A stretch of DNA of 38,514 nucleotides. Source: Lachnospiraceae bacterium (lineage in GTDB: Bacteria; Bacillota; Clostridia; Lachnospirales; Lachnospiraceae). The position numbers were made by a program, and so were the translations under genes. The notes below the pieces were generated by a model. It ran no database searches. It was not told the origin of the DNA and saw only the letters and a program-made list of their open reading frames with translations. The stretch is taken from NCBI GenBank assembly GCA_017449765.1, contig JAFTFE010000001.1, positions 1-38,514 on the forward strand, given 5' to 3'. Each line of letters begins with the position of its first letter. Position 1 is the stretch's first letter. Below, piece by piece: positions 12,854 to 19,567 of the stretch.

Positions 12854-13180
12854 ATGAATATAAAAGAATTATTAGAGGGTGTTATTACTCAAAAAGAGTT
12901 ATTAAATTATTATAATGCATCTATTATTTATGAAGAGACTCCTGATGGAGTTAATGGTTTTATATTTAATTATGATGGTGTATTTTTTATAATTATAAAT
13001 AAGTTTTTATCTAATTATAAAAAGAAAAAGACTATTCTACATGAATTAGCTCATCTAGAATTAAATCAATTAGAGCAGCAAGATAATGATTTGTTTGAAT
13101 TTAAGATTGATAAATATGAAGATGAGGCTGATAAATATATTAGATTTATATTAGAAAGTATTAAGGAGTTAAATTTATGA
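12854..13180 (+). CDS. ImmA/IrrE-type metallopeptidase (antirepressor protease)
   Basis: This 108-aa protein carries the zinc-peptidase motif HELAH (about residues 64-68, in KTILHELAHLELNQL) with a downstream acidic ligand candidate in DEADKYIRF. That is the ImmA/IrrE (DUF955) pattern, although the protein is shorter than many members. It lies immediately after the repressor gene and overlaps the next start (ATGA). The inferred role is cleavage of the repressor to trigger induction. Translation may be tuned by the hairpin around its ribosome site. Confidence 0.85.
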   Translation: MNIKELLEGVITQKELLNYYNASIIYEETPDGVNGFIFNYDGVFFIIINKFLSNYKKKKTILHELAHLELNQLEQQDNDLFEFKIDKYEDEADKYIRFILESIKELNL

Positions 13181-13629
13181 AAAGAAATATATTTATAATT
13201 ATTATGTGTTTGTTAATAATTACTGGATGTGGTAATAATTCAAATGAGAAAAAATTATTACATGGTGAATTGCTTGATTTTAAGGAGTCTTGTAATGAAT
13301 ATGATGATAATGATACTTCAAAATGTTTAAAGACTGTTGCTGTAATTAAAGCAAAAATTGAACCATCTTATAGTAATAAAGCAACGATTGACCAAAACTA
13401 CTACAATATTGAGGACTTTATCAAAAATAATAACGGAACTAAATATGATGAAATATCATATTGGGCTGTTGCTGATATGGAAAGTGGAGATGAATCAAAA
13501 GTAATAAGTTTTACAGTAAATAAAGATTTAATAAATAAAATAAAAGATGATAAAATAGTTGCTAATCAATTAGGAAATTATGTTGATGATTTGTGGGTTT
13601 TACCCAGCTTAAAATTAAAAAAAGACTAG
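13177..13629 (+). CDS. Phage-encoded lipoprotein, possible superinfection exclusion factor
   Basis: An N-terminal signal (KRNIFIIIMCLLIITGCGNN) ends in a lipobox, ITGC, with Cys at about residue 18, so the mature protein would be lipid-anchored outside the membrane. The remaining 130 residues are polar and probably beta-rich (TVAVIKAKIEPSY; VISFTVNKDLINK). It is coupled to the ImmA-like gene (ATGA) and so is expressed from the prophage. Lipoproteins in this position, such as Ltp of TP-J34, block DNA injection by related phages. That role is inferred, not shown. Confidence 0.75.
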   Translation: MKRNIFIIIMCLLIITGCGNNSNEKKLLHGELLDFKESCNEYDDNDTSKCLKTVAVIKAKIEPSYSNKATIDQNYYNIEDFIKNNNGTKYDEISYWAVADMESGDESKVISFTVNKDLINKIKDDKIVANQLGNYVDDLWVLPSLKLKKD

Positions 13630-13668
13630 CCTTGTTACATTTATATTAAAAATTAAGGAGAGAAAAAA

Positions 13669-14283
13669 ATGGATTCAAGTTTAAATTATACACAAATTAT
13701 ATTAGAATTGAAAAAAGACAGTTTCTATAAGCCATCAAGCATCACAAAATGTTTGTCTGACATATTTCCAAACTTAGGAAACGAATTAATATTACCTATT
13801 AATACAGAAAATGAAGAAAGTGAAAATATTCCTATTTTTATTTTTCAACAAAATCCTAAATTTAAAATTAGTGGGAATTATTTTGATGTAACAATTGTTG
13901 TATATGATGAATATAGAGAAAAAATAGATAATATTCTAAAACATGTATTTAAAATTTTTGAAAAAGAAGCTAAATTTTATGCAATTGCTTTTACTTTTCA
14001 AGAACAATTAGATAAAGAATTAATTAATCAATTTGAAAATGCCTTTTTTAAGAATAACATTTTGCAAAAGCAAGATGAAATACATCTTGCTCTAAATAGA
14101 TATATTAAAATTAACGATAAAGATGTTCAATGCGTAGAAGGATATTCAACTATTAATAATAATTTTATTTCACATTTTGAGTTTCGCTTTAAAAGAAGTA
14201 ATTATGATGAATTAACATACAAAACTGTTTCACAATTGAAAGAAAAAGTAATGAAGTATAAGAAAGATAAAGAGTTTAAGTAG
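13669..14283 (+). CDS. Hypothetical protein, first gene of a HicBA-linked cluster, 204 aa
   Basis: TTAAGGAGAG precedes the ATG. The 204-aa product is soluble and mixed alpha/beta (SFYKPSSITKCLSDIFPNLG near the N terminus, then FKISGNYFDVTIVVYDEYRE), ending in a basic helix. It carries no motif I can name. It is 3 bp from the HicB-like gene and shares the rightward lysogeny transcript. It could be a third, accessory part of the toxin-antitoxin locus; a chaperone-type role was considered but has no sequence support. Confidence 0.7.
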   Translation: MDSSLNYTQIILELKKDSFYKPSSITKCLSDIFPNLGNELILPINTENEESENIPIFIFQQNPKFKISGNYFDVTIVVYDEYREKIDNILKHVFKIFEKEAKFYAIAFTFQEQLDKELINQFENAFFKNNILQKQDEIHLALNRYIKINDKDVQCVEGYSTINNNFISHFEFRFKRSNYDELTYKTVSQLKEKVMKYKKDKEFK

Positions 14284-14286
14284 AAA

Positions 14287-14730
14287 ATGAATTGGATGTA
14301 TTATAATATTGCAATTGCAGATACTATAAACAATGTTAATAATTTTAGAAATCATAATAAATTCGAAATAGTTATTCCTAAAAATAATGATTTTAGATAT
14401 AATAATATTAGAGGTGATTTGGCTATGAATTACTCTAATATTATAAAAAAAGGATTTGATTACTTCGAAGATTCTAATGGAAATATAATAAAATTAAATA
14501 GTAAAATTCTTTTTACTATTGAAATTGATGAAAACGGTTTTTATTATTCGAATGACAAATACAATATATACACATTTGGTGAAACACAAAAAGAAGCTGA
14601 AAATAATCTATATGAATGCTTTTTAGTACAGTTTGAATCTTATGCTTTAGAAGAAGATGAAAAATTAGACGATAAGGCATTGCTACTAAAAAAAGATTTA
14701 TTAGCTATTTATGGTGATTACAATGCCTAG
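14287..14730 (+). CDS. HicB-like antitoxin candidate, 147 aa
   Basis: The C-terminal part has a HicB-like partial RNase-H-fold pattern: KILFTIEIDENGFYYSNDKY, then YTFGETQKEAENNLYECF (compare the GDTLEEALENL motif of HicB). It lacks an obvious C-terminal ribbon-helix-helix; the tail is KALLLKKDLLAIYGD. The ATG at 14287 relies on coupling to the previous stop. An internal ATG at 14425 has a better ribosome site (AGAGGTGAT) and would give 101 residues, so the true start is uncertain. It overlaps the HicA-like gene, as expected for a toxin-antitoxin pair. Confidence 0.6.
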   Translation: MNWMYYNIAIADTINNVNNFRNHNKFEIVIPKNNDFRYNNIRGDLAMNYSNIIKKGFDYFEDSNGNIIKLNSKILFTIEIDENGFYYSNDKYNIYTFGETQKEAENNLYECFLVQFESYALEEDEKLDDKALLLKKDLLAIYGDYNA

Positions 14731-15004
14731 AGCAACAAAAGATGTCCAAAAAGCATTATTAAAAAAAGGGTTTACTTTAGAAAAGAAAAGAGATCACGCT
14801 TATTATTTTGTATATATTGGTAACAAAAAAACAAGAATAAATACTAAAATCAGTCATGGTTCTCATAAAGATATATCTGATTCGTTATTAAAACTCATGA
14901 TGAAAGAAATGAAATTACAAAAAAAAGAATTTGATGAATATATGAATTGTACTCTTACAAAAGATGAATATTTAACTTTTTTAAAAGAAAATAAATATAT
15001 ATAA
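14723..15004 (+). CDS. HicA-like toxin candidate, 93 aa
   Basis: The start at ATG 14723 has GGTGAT upstream and overlaps the previous gene by 8 bp. The N-terminal 65 residues follow the HicA double-stranded RNA-binding-like fold: PRATKDVQKALLKKGFTLEK, a catalytic-position His in KRDHAYYFVY, then strands TRINTKISHGSHKD. It is longer than classical HicA, with a C-terminal extension (KEFDEYMNCTLTKDEYLTFL). HicA toxins are mRNA interferases neutralised by HicB. Gene order here is antitoxin first, then toxin, the reverse of the usual hicAB order. Confidence 0.68.
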   Translation: MPRATKDVQKALLKKGFTLEKKRDHAYYFVYIGNKKTRINTKISHGSHKDISDSLLKLMMKEMKLQKKEFDEYMNCTLTKDEYLTFLKENKYI

Positions 15005-15036
15005 AAAAAGACTAGTCTGTTGGAGCAGAACTAGTC
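15003..15036 (-). terminator. Hairpin after the HicA-like gene
   Basis: GACTAGT (15010-15016) pairs with ACTAGTC (15030-15036). On the minus strand it is followed by seven U residues, a good intrinsic terminator for leftward transcription. On the plus strand it has no U-tract, so it may only slow the rightward lysogeny transcript. Confidence 0.6.
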
Positions 15037-15050
15037 AAATTGAAAAACTT

Positions 15051-15067
15051 TTAGTCAGCAAACTAAA
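15051..15067. repeat. 17-bp element, inverted copy of 11110-11126
   Basis: TTAGTCAGCAAACTAAA is the exact reverse complement of the element upstream of the 11183 gene. It lies between the HicA-like gene and the integrase leader. Confidence 0.8.
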
Positions 15068-15077
15068 TAATATATAA

Positions 15078-15164
15078 GATATACTTATATACTTGTTTTT
15101 CGTATATAAGTATATCATATTTGTTGTTATTTTTCAATAAAATTTAAGGAGATGATATACTTAT
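15078..15164 (+). promoter_or_regulatory. Three-arm repeat leader of the integrase gene
   Basis: Arm 1, GATATACTTATATAC (15078-15092), and arm 2 (15102-15116) are perfect 15-bp complements with a 9-nt loop. Arm 3, GATATACTTAT (15154-15164), repeats the first 11 nt of arm 1 and ends within the integrase ATG (15163-15165). Arm 2 can therefore pair with arm 1 or with arm 3, the second closing the start codon. Confidence 0.65.
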
Positions 15165-16623
15165 GAAAAATGGTGCTATATATGTTAGAGTATCTACTGA
15201 TGAACAAGCTAGAGAGGGATATTCTATTGATGCTCAAATAAAAGCTATTAAAGATTATGCTATAAAAAATAATATTTATATAGATTCTATGTATATTTAT
15301 AAAGATGAGGGAAAATCTGGTAGAAAGGCTGAAAAAAGGCCAGCATTTATGGAAATGATAGCAAAAGCAAAGACTAAACCTAAACCTTTTGATGTTATTT
15401 TAGTTCATAAATTTGATAGATTCTCTAGAAGTCGTGAAGATAGTATAGTTTATAAGTCTTTGCTAAAAAAAGAATGTGGAATTTCTGTAATTTCTATTTC
15501 TGAACCTTTAGATCCTGATGATAAAATGAGTATTATAATTGAATCTTGGTTTGAAGCAATGGCAGAATACTATTCTATTAATTTATCTGAGGAAGTGACT
15601 AAGGGGATGAAAGAAAAGCATTTTCATGGTGAATTACAAACATGTCCAAGTTATGGATATAATGCTAAGAATAATATGCTGGTAATTAATGAAGATGAGG
15701 CTAAAATAGTAAAATATATTTTTGAAGAGTATGGAATCAATCATACCCCTATGATAGAAATCGCTAGAAAGCTATATAAAATGGGAATAAAAACCAAAAA
15801 GGGGAAAAACTTTGAAAATAGGACTGTATGTTATATATTAAATAATCCTGTTTATATAGGTAAATTAAAATATACTCCAGGAGGTAGAAAGGCACATACT
15901 TTTGATGATCCAAATACTATTCTTGTAGATGGCAAGCACTCCCCTATTATATCTATTGAGTTATGGAATAAAGTACAACAGGAATTGACTAATACTTTTA
16001 AATTTAGGCATCCTAATCAAAGAAATAGTACAAATATATCTAATTGGTTAAAAGGTGTTGTTAGATGTAAAGAATGCGGCTATACAATGGTGCTAAATAA
16101 TAAAACTAAGTTAAGATGCAATGGCTATAATAAAGGTAGATGTTCTAATTATGCTGCTATTGATATTAAAGAAGTAAAAGAATTAGTTATTAATCAACTT
16201 AAAAGAGATTATTCTACTGGTAAAATAGAACATATTATTATAAATAAAAAGACTAATAAAAGTGTTTCTGAATATGAAATATTGCAAAATACTCTTAATA
16301 ATCTTAGGGATAAAGAAAAAAGAATTAAAGATGCATATTTAAACGGTATTGATTCTATAGAAGAATATAAATTAAATAAAAAAATGCTAGAAAAAGAAAA
16401 GAAAGAAATTGAAAATAAACTACATTCTACTAATAAACCTGATAATAAAAAAACAACAACAAAAGTTATTGAAAATGGCAAGAAACTTTATGATTTATTG
16501 ACTGATGATTCTATTCCAGAAGAAAAAAAGAATTTTTATGCGAAAAGATTGTTTGATAAAATAGTTTACGATAAAAATACTGACAACCTAGAACTTTATT
16601 ATAGTAGTACAAATCCTTTTTAA
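15163..16623 (+). CDS. int: Large serine recombinase (phage integrase)
   Basis: 486 aa, a typical length. The N-terminal resolvase domain carries the nucleophile Ser in IYVRVSTDEQAREGYS (about residue 10) and the conserved Arg cluster in LVHKFDRFSRSREDSI. A recombinase domain follows (ELQTCPSYGYNAKNNMLVIN; YILNNPVYIGKLKYTPGGRK). A zinc ribbon has two Cys pairs (VRCKECGYTM and RCNGYNKGRCSN). A coiled coil (LEKEKKEIENKL) precedes the C terminus. It catalyses attP x attB integration without host factors; excision would need a directionality factor, not identified here. A candidate attP lies just downstream. Confidence 0.96.
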   Translation: MKNGAIYVRVSTDEQAREGYSIDAQIKAIKDYAIKNNIYIDSMYIYKDEGKSGRKAEKRPAFMEMIAKAKTKPKPFDVILVHKFDRFSRSREDSIVYKSLLKKECGISVISISEPLDPDDKMSIIIESWFEAMAEYYSINLSEEVTKGMKEKHFHGELQTCPSYGYNAKNNMLVINEDEAKIVKYIFEEYGINHTPMIEIARKLYKMGIKTKKGKNFENRTVCYILNNPVYIGKLKYTPGGRKAHTFDDPNTILVDGKHSPIISIELWNKVQQELTNTFKFRHPNQRNSTNISNWLKGVVRCKECGYTMVLNNKTKLRCNGYNKGRCSNYAAIDIKEVKELVINQLKRDYSTGKIEHIIINKKTNKSVSEYEILQNTLNNLRDKEKRIKDAYLNGIDSIEEYKLNKKMLEKEKKEIENKLHSTNKPDNKKTTTKVIENGKKLYDLLTDDSIPEEKKNFYAKRLFDKIVYDKNTDNLELYYSSTNPF

Positions 16624-16632
16624 TAAATGAAA

Positions 16633-16672
16633 GTCCCATTTGTAATAAGGACCACCGTATTTCAAATGGGAC
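16633..16672. other. attP: Candidate attP site of the serine integrase
   Basis: A 40-bp dyad starts 9 bp past the integrase stop: outer 10-bp arms GTCCCATTTG and CAAATGGGAC are perfect, and 6 of the next 9 inner positions also match. The symmetry is centred on a CC dinucleotide (16652-16653), as expected for a serine-integrase crossover. There is no U-tract on either side, so it is not a good terminator, although it lies between convergent genes. Confidence 0.62.
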
Positions 16673-16687
16673 AATAGGTAAATATAG

Positions 16688-17446
16688 CTATTTTGAATGT
16701 AGTTCATTATATAAATTTGTTACTCCACCTAACCAATATTGATTCAATCCAGTGGGATCATTAGCAGCACCAACAGGACAATATTTCTTTTGAATTTTTT
16801 CTATTGTATCTAATCCAATATCAAAATAATTACTTTTTAGGTTAATCAAAAACTTCTCTATTCCTTCATCTAAAGAATTATAATGAATTAATCCACTTGT
16901 ACACATCATACCTCCTACATTATTTTTTTCTTTAAATGCTTTAGAAGTATAATTTCCAGTTTCCCATCTACTAATTGCAATAGAGATTAAAGTTTGTTCT
17001 TCGCTCATACCTATTTTTTTAGCTTTAGAGTGAATTTTACAAGATACTTCATCAAATATACATTCTTCTTTCTTTTCTTCCTCTACAGCTAAATTTTGAG
17101 GTAATTCTGGTGTATTAGTAATTGCTACTTTCTCTGATGCACTCTCTTTTATATTTTTAGGCTTATCAATATAAAATGTATCATATACATTCATACCAAA
17201 ATTAATTACTAATAAATAAATTAATGCTACTTTTTGGATTCTTGGCATCATCATAAATAATTTGGCAATAATATTATTGAATCCTTTAATTAAAATATAA
17301 CTTTCATATGCTAGTCCAATAAGCAATAAAATCATATTTCTTAATAATATTTTTAATATCTTTCTTATTATCTTCCAAAACCCCATTTTTTTAATTTTTC
17401 TCTTTATCCTATTCTTACGAGAATATCTTTTTACTCTTGTTTCCAT
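16688..17446 (-). CDS. Membrane-anchored glucosaminidase-type peptidoglycan hydrolase
   Basis: 252 aa. A very basic N terminus (RVKRYSRKNRIKRKIKKMG) precedes two membrane segments (ILLLIGLAYESYILI, about residues 39-53, and VALIYLLVINFGMNVY). An acidic linker follows, then a glucosaminidase-like domain from about residue 135: ISIAISRWETGNYTS contains the probable catalytic Glu, followed by NNVGGMMCTSG and LNQYWLGGVTNLYNEL. The fold would lie outside the membrane and cut glycan strands. It is not in the main lysis cassette but in an RHH-controlled leftward unit, overlapping the gene upstream (TAATG). Its job could be host cell-wall modification during lysogeny or an auxiliary lysis step. Confidence 0.8.
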   Translation of the reverse strand: METRVKRYSRKNRIKRKIKKMGFWKIIRKILKILLRNMILLLIGLAYESYILIKGFNNIIAKLFMMMPRIQKVALIYLLVINFGMNVYDTFYIDKPKNIKESASEKVAITNTPELPQNLAVEEEKKEECIFDEVSCKIHSKAKKIGMSEEQTLISIAISRWETGNYTSKAFKEKNNVGGMMCTSGLIHYNSLDEGIEKFLINLKSNYFDIGLDTIEKIQKKYCPVGAANDPTGLNQYWLGGVTNLYNELHSK

Positions 17447-17568
17447 TATAAAGATACCCTCTTTCCAAAACCTAATAACTTATCTCCTGTATAAATAGGA
17501 ACATAATTTTCATTATTAGATTTATAATAATTAACCATTCCCCTTACTATTCTTTTTAAATTTTTCAT
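17446..17568 (-). CDS. Small basic protein coupled to the glucosaminidase gene, 40 aa
   Basis: ATG 17568 to TAA 17446, whose stop overlaps the glucosaminidase ATG. The product begins MKNLKRIVRGMVNYYKSNNE and ends YTGDKLLGFGKRVSL. No good ribosome site precedes it, and the same frame stays open for about 18 more codons upstream, towards the end of the 41-aa gene. A ribosomal frameshift or unusual start is possible. The frame could also be chance. Confidence 0.45.
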   Translation of the reverse strand: MKNLKRIVRGMVNYYKSNNENYVPIYTGDKLLGFGKRVSL

Positions 17569-17611
17569 TTGACTTTTAAATGGATAAATAATATAATTAG
17601 GAGGAAAGGTT

Positions 17612-17737
17612 TTAATTAACCTTTCGACCTATTATGATTGTATCATTATGTTTAGTAATGATATAACCGTTTCGAGCTAATTCGTATAAGTCATCCAAAC
17701 TTAACATGCGAATTGGCTTCTTTTTTATTGTATCCAT
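17612..17737 (-). CDS. Small protein, first gene of the RHH-controlled leftward unit, 41 aa
   Basis: ATG 17737 with AAAGGAG 4 nt upstream. The product starts MDTIKKKPIRMLSLDDLYEL and ends with two strands (YIITKHNDTIIIGRK). It is transcribed from the promoter at 17785-17813. A small hairpin (AAAGGTT/AACCTTT) overlaps its stop. No family is recognised. Confidence 0.65.
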   Translation of the reverse strand: MDTIKKKPIRMLSLDDLYELARNGYIITKHNDTIIIGRKVN

Positions 17738-17784
17738 CTTTCTCCTTTCTGTAAGATATGTTTCTTTCTTTATCTTACAAATAT

Positions 17785-17813
17785 ATTATGCAACACTTCG
17801 TACGGTTTGTCAA
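17785..17813 (-). promoter_or_regulatory. Leftward promoter with CGTACG operator
   Basis: On the minus strand TTGACA (17813-17808), a 17-bp spacer and CATAAT (17790-17785). The spacer contains CGTACG-N3-TGTTG, the same element found in the divergent promoter. Confidence 0.82.
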
Positions 17814-17822
17814 TACTTTTTC

Positions 17823-17851
17823 TTGATTTTTCGTACGGAATGTTGTAAAAT
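17823..17851 (+). promoter_or_regulatory. Rightward RHH promoter with CGTACG operator
   Basis: TTGATT (17823-17828), a 17-bp spacer and TAAAAT (17846-17851). The spacer holds CGTACG-N3-TGTTG, matching the leftward promoter at the same relative position. Confidence 0.8.
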
Positions 17852-17870
17852 GTTTTTAGGAGGGAAAAAT

Positions 17871-18071
17871 ATGGCTTTTAATCAAGTAGAATACAATAAG
17901 GATTACAAAAAGAAAAATTGGAAAATCTTTAAAGCAGATTTAAAAAATGAAGAATATGAGCATGCAATGGAAGTCTTAAAAAAATACGATTTAAATAAAG
18001 CTCAATTTGTCAGATTGGGAATCAAAGCTCTAGAAGAAGGAAAAATAAAAAAAGAGGAAAAAGACAATTAG
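17871..18071 (+). CDS. Ribbon-helix-helix (Arc/CopG-like) repressor, 66 aa
   Basis: ATG 17871 is set by TTAGGAGGG; the longer open frame upstream covers the promoter. The layout fits an RHH dimer: a basic arm (EYNKDYKKKNWKIFKADLKN) providing the strand, helix A (EEYEHAMEVLKKYDL), a turn NKAQ, and helix B (FVRLGIKALEEGKIKKE). It diverges from the glucosaminidase unit; the two promoters carry identical operator cores. It probably represses both itself and that unit. Its 3' end forms one arm of a bidirectional terminator. Confidence 0.78.
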   Translation: MAFNQVEYNKDYKKKNWKIFKADLKNEEYEHAMEVLKKYDLNKAQFVRLGIKALEEGKIKKEEKDN

Positions 18072-18086
18072 TCAATTTCCTCTTTT
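18047..18086. terminator. Bidirectional terminator between the RHH gene and the convergent 59-aa gene
   Basis: An 11-bp stem (18050-18060 with 18076-18086, AAAAGAGGAAA) overlaps the end of the RHH coding sequence. It has U-runs in both directions and serves the convergent pair. Confidence 0.8.
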
Positions 18087-18264
18087 AAATATACTTTTTA
18101 GCAATTTTTAAATCTAATTTATGAAAGCAATCATCATCAATACTATAATATTCTGCTTGTTTTTTATCTATCATTATTAGAATTGATTTCATATTACAAT
18201 TAATGTTCAACTCCTTGCAGAATTTTACTAGTTCTTCTTCTCTTAAAATTTTTCTTGCAACCAT
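18085..18264 (-). CDS. Small hypothetical cargo protein, 59 aa
   Basis: ATG 18264 with AAAAGGGGG upstream; the longer frame overlaps the promoter. The product begins MVARKILREEELVKFCKELN and ends in DCFHKLDLKIAKKYI, with a strand-like centre (KSILIMIDKKQAEYYSI). It has its own promoter and iterated boxes, and shares a terminator with the RHH gene. Unknown family, probably a separate moron. Confidence 0.65.
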   Translation of the reverse strand: MVARKILREEELVKFCKELNINCNMKSILIMIDKKQAEYYSIDDDCFHKLDLKIAKKYI

Positions 18265-18282
18265 GCTATCCCCCTTTTCGCG

Positions 18283-18330
18283 AATATATTCTAACATATT
18301 ATTTTGTCGAAAAAAGTCGAATTATGTCGA
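18283..18330 (-). promoter_or_regulatory. Promoter with three 10-bp-spaced GTCGA boxes
   Basis: GTCGA occurs at 18306, 18316 and 18326, exactly 10 bp apart. On the minus strand the proximal box forms TTCGAC as a -35, followed by a 17-bp spacer and TATATT (18288-18283), directing the 59-aa gene. Confidence 0.65.
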
Positions 18331-18338
18331 ATAAATAA

Positions 18339-18378
18339 AAAAAGAGGAATAGCTAGATTAATGGTTACTCCTCTTTTT
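18339..18378 (-). terminator. Terminator of the late operon
   Basis: AAAAAGAGGA (18339-18348) pairs with TCCTCTTTTT (18369-18378); on the minus strand a U-run follows. It overlaps the stop of the last late gene (18358-18651). Confidence 0.8.
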
Positions 18379-18651
18379 CTCTAATATTTTTTTATTTTCT
18401 TTTATTATGTCCATTCTTTTATCGTATTCTTCATGATTATGTGTTTCGAGATAATGTAATTCTTGATGATTATTACCTGATAGCAGATAGCTTTCTTCAT
18501 ATATTGTATGATGAGTTAGTCTAAATGGAGGATCATGATGAAGCTGCAATTTGCATTCTTTATAATATTGCATATCGTACATGTCTACTCTGCCGCATTT
18601 TAGAAATAACTGTTGTTTTACTGCTCTAGTATTAGGTCTTTTCTTACTCAT
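18358..18651 (-). CDS. HNH-like nuclease at the end of the late operon, 97 aa
   Basis: The core LQLHHDPPFRLTHHTIYEES (about residues 36-55), followed by YLLSGNNHQELHYLE, resembles an HNH fold: HH dyad, Asn-rich turn (GNNHQELH), C-terminal His. Cys residues occur upstream (LKCGRVDMYD, KECK) as a possible zinc knuckle. The C terminus is basic. Its start overlaps the endolysin stop. Role unknown; phage HNH proteins at the end of lysis cassettes are often uncharacterised. Confidence 0.65.
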   Translation of the reverse strand: MSKKRPNTRAVKQQLFLKCGRVDMYDMQYYKECKLQLHHDPPFRLTHHTIYEESYLLSGNNHQELHYLETHNHEEYDKRMDIIKENKKILEKKRSNH

Positions 18652-19565
18652 TATTTTACTCTTATTCTTTGATTAGGATAGATTAAGTTAGGATTTACTA
18701 TATTATTCCAATTGACTAACTGGCTTACTGTTGTGCTATATTTTTTAGCAATACCACTTAAGGTATCTCCTCTTTGAATTGTGTAATATACTGCACTGGT
18801 TTGTTTAGATGCTATTAATTGATTAACACGATTCTGTACTTCCTGATATCTGCTACCTAATGATTGCTTTCTTGCCTCTCCGTTACCATGCAATCCGTTA
18901 ATAACTTCTTGTGCCAATTCTTCAATTGTTTTTTCTTTCTTTATTGAATTAGAAGTATTATTAGCAAAATCTCTAATTAAATAATTAGCATCGAATCTGC
19001 TATTATTAATATATTCTTTATCAGTATATTGATGAATTGAATATACTTTATTATAACTTGTTCTATCTACATACCAATGAGCTACCCACTTATCAAATCT
19101 ATCTAATTTAGAATTATTTAATTGATTATTTAACCAACTTAAACTAGCATAAATACCAGTATAATAACCTGCCTTTTCTATATTTTCACAAAAAGTATAG
19201 CAAATATTTACTAGCATATCATTTGATGGCATACCATGTCTTTTTTTGTAATTGTCTGCATCTTCCATATCGAACCATACACCATATTTGAAATTAGAAC
19301 CAATATGTTTTAATAATCTTAAAGCATGTGATACTTCGCTCATGGCTTCACTTAAATTTAGTGCATATGAATATAAATAAACTCCATATGGAATACCTAA
19401 TCTTTCACATTCATTAACATTTCTAATAAATTGACTATCATCCTGCCTAGATTCATCGTTACCATATCCTAACCTAATGATAGCAAATTCATAGCTAGCA
19501 TTTTTTACTTGTTCCCAATTTACAGTCCCATTATTCGAACTAACATCGATACCTTTTTTACTCAT
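18651..19565 (-). CDS. Endolysin: GH25 muramidase with Cpl-7 and LysM modules
   Basis: 304 aa. Residues about 3-200 are a GH25 lysozyme domain ([20 protein letters not shown]; catalytic-type acidic residues in [11 protein letters not shown]). Residues about 212-250 form a Cpl-7/CW_7 wall-binding repeat ([20 protein letters not shown]). Residues about 258-304 are a LysM domain ([30 protein letters not shown]). There is no signal peptide, so it needs the holin. It cleaves the peptidoglycan glycan chain. GGAGG precedes the ATG. Confidence 0.95.
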   Translation of the reverse strand: MSKKGIDVSSNNGTVNWEQVKNASYEFAIIRLGYGNDESRQDDSQFIRNVNECERLGIPYGVYLYSYALNLSEAMSEVSHALRLLKHIGSNFKYGVWFDMEDADNYKKRHGMPSNDMLVNICYTFCENIEKAGYYTGIYASLSWLNNQLNNSKLDRFDKWVAHWYVDRTSYNKVYSIHQYTDKEYINNSRFDANYLIRDFANNTSNSIKKEKTIEELAQEVINGLHGNGEARKQSLGSRYQEVQNRVNQLIASKQTSAVYYTIQRGDTLSGIAKKYSTTVSQLVNWNNIVNPNLIYPNQRIRVK

Positions 19566-19567
19566 AA

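Noticed and set aside
15078-15116. 15-bp inverted repeat upstream of the integrase as attP
   Set aside because: Its symmetry is centred on a single base (39 bp in total), not on a dinucleotide; the 16633-16672 dyad fits a serine-integrase site better.
16633-16672. Dyad downstream of the integrase as a terminator
   Set aside because: No U-tract on either strand and a long, partly symmetric middle; attP fits better, although a weak terminator role is not excluded.
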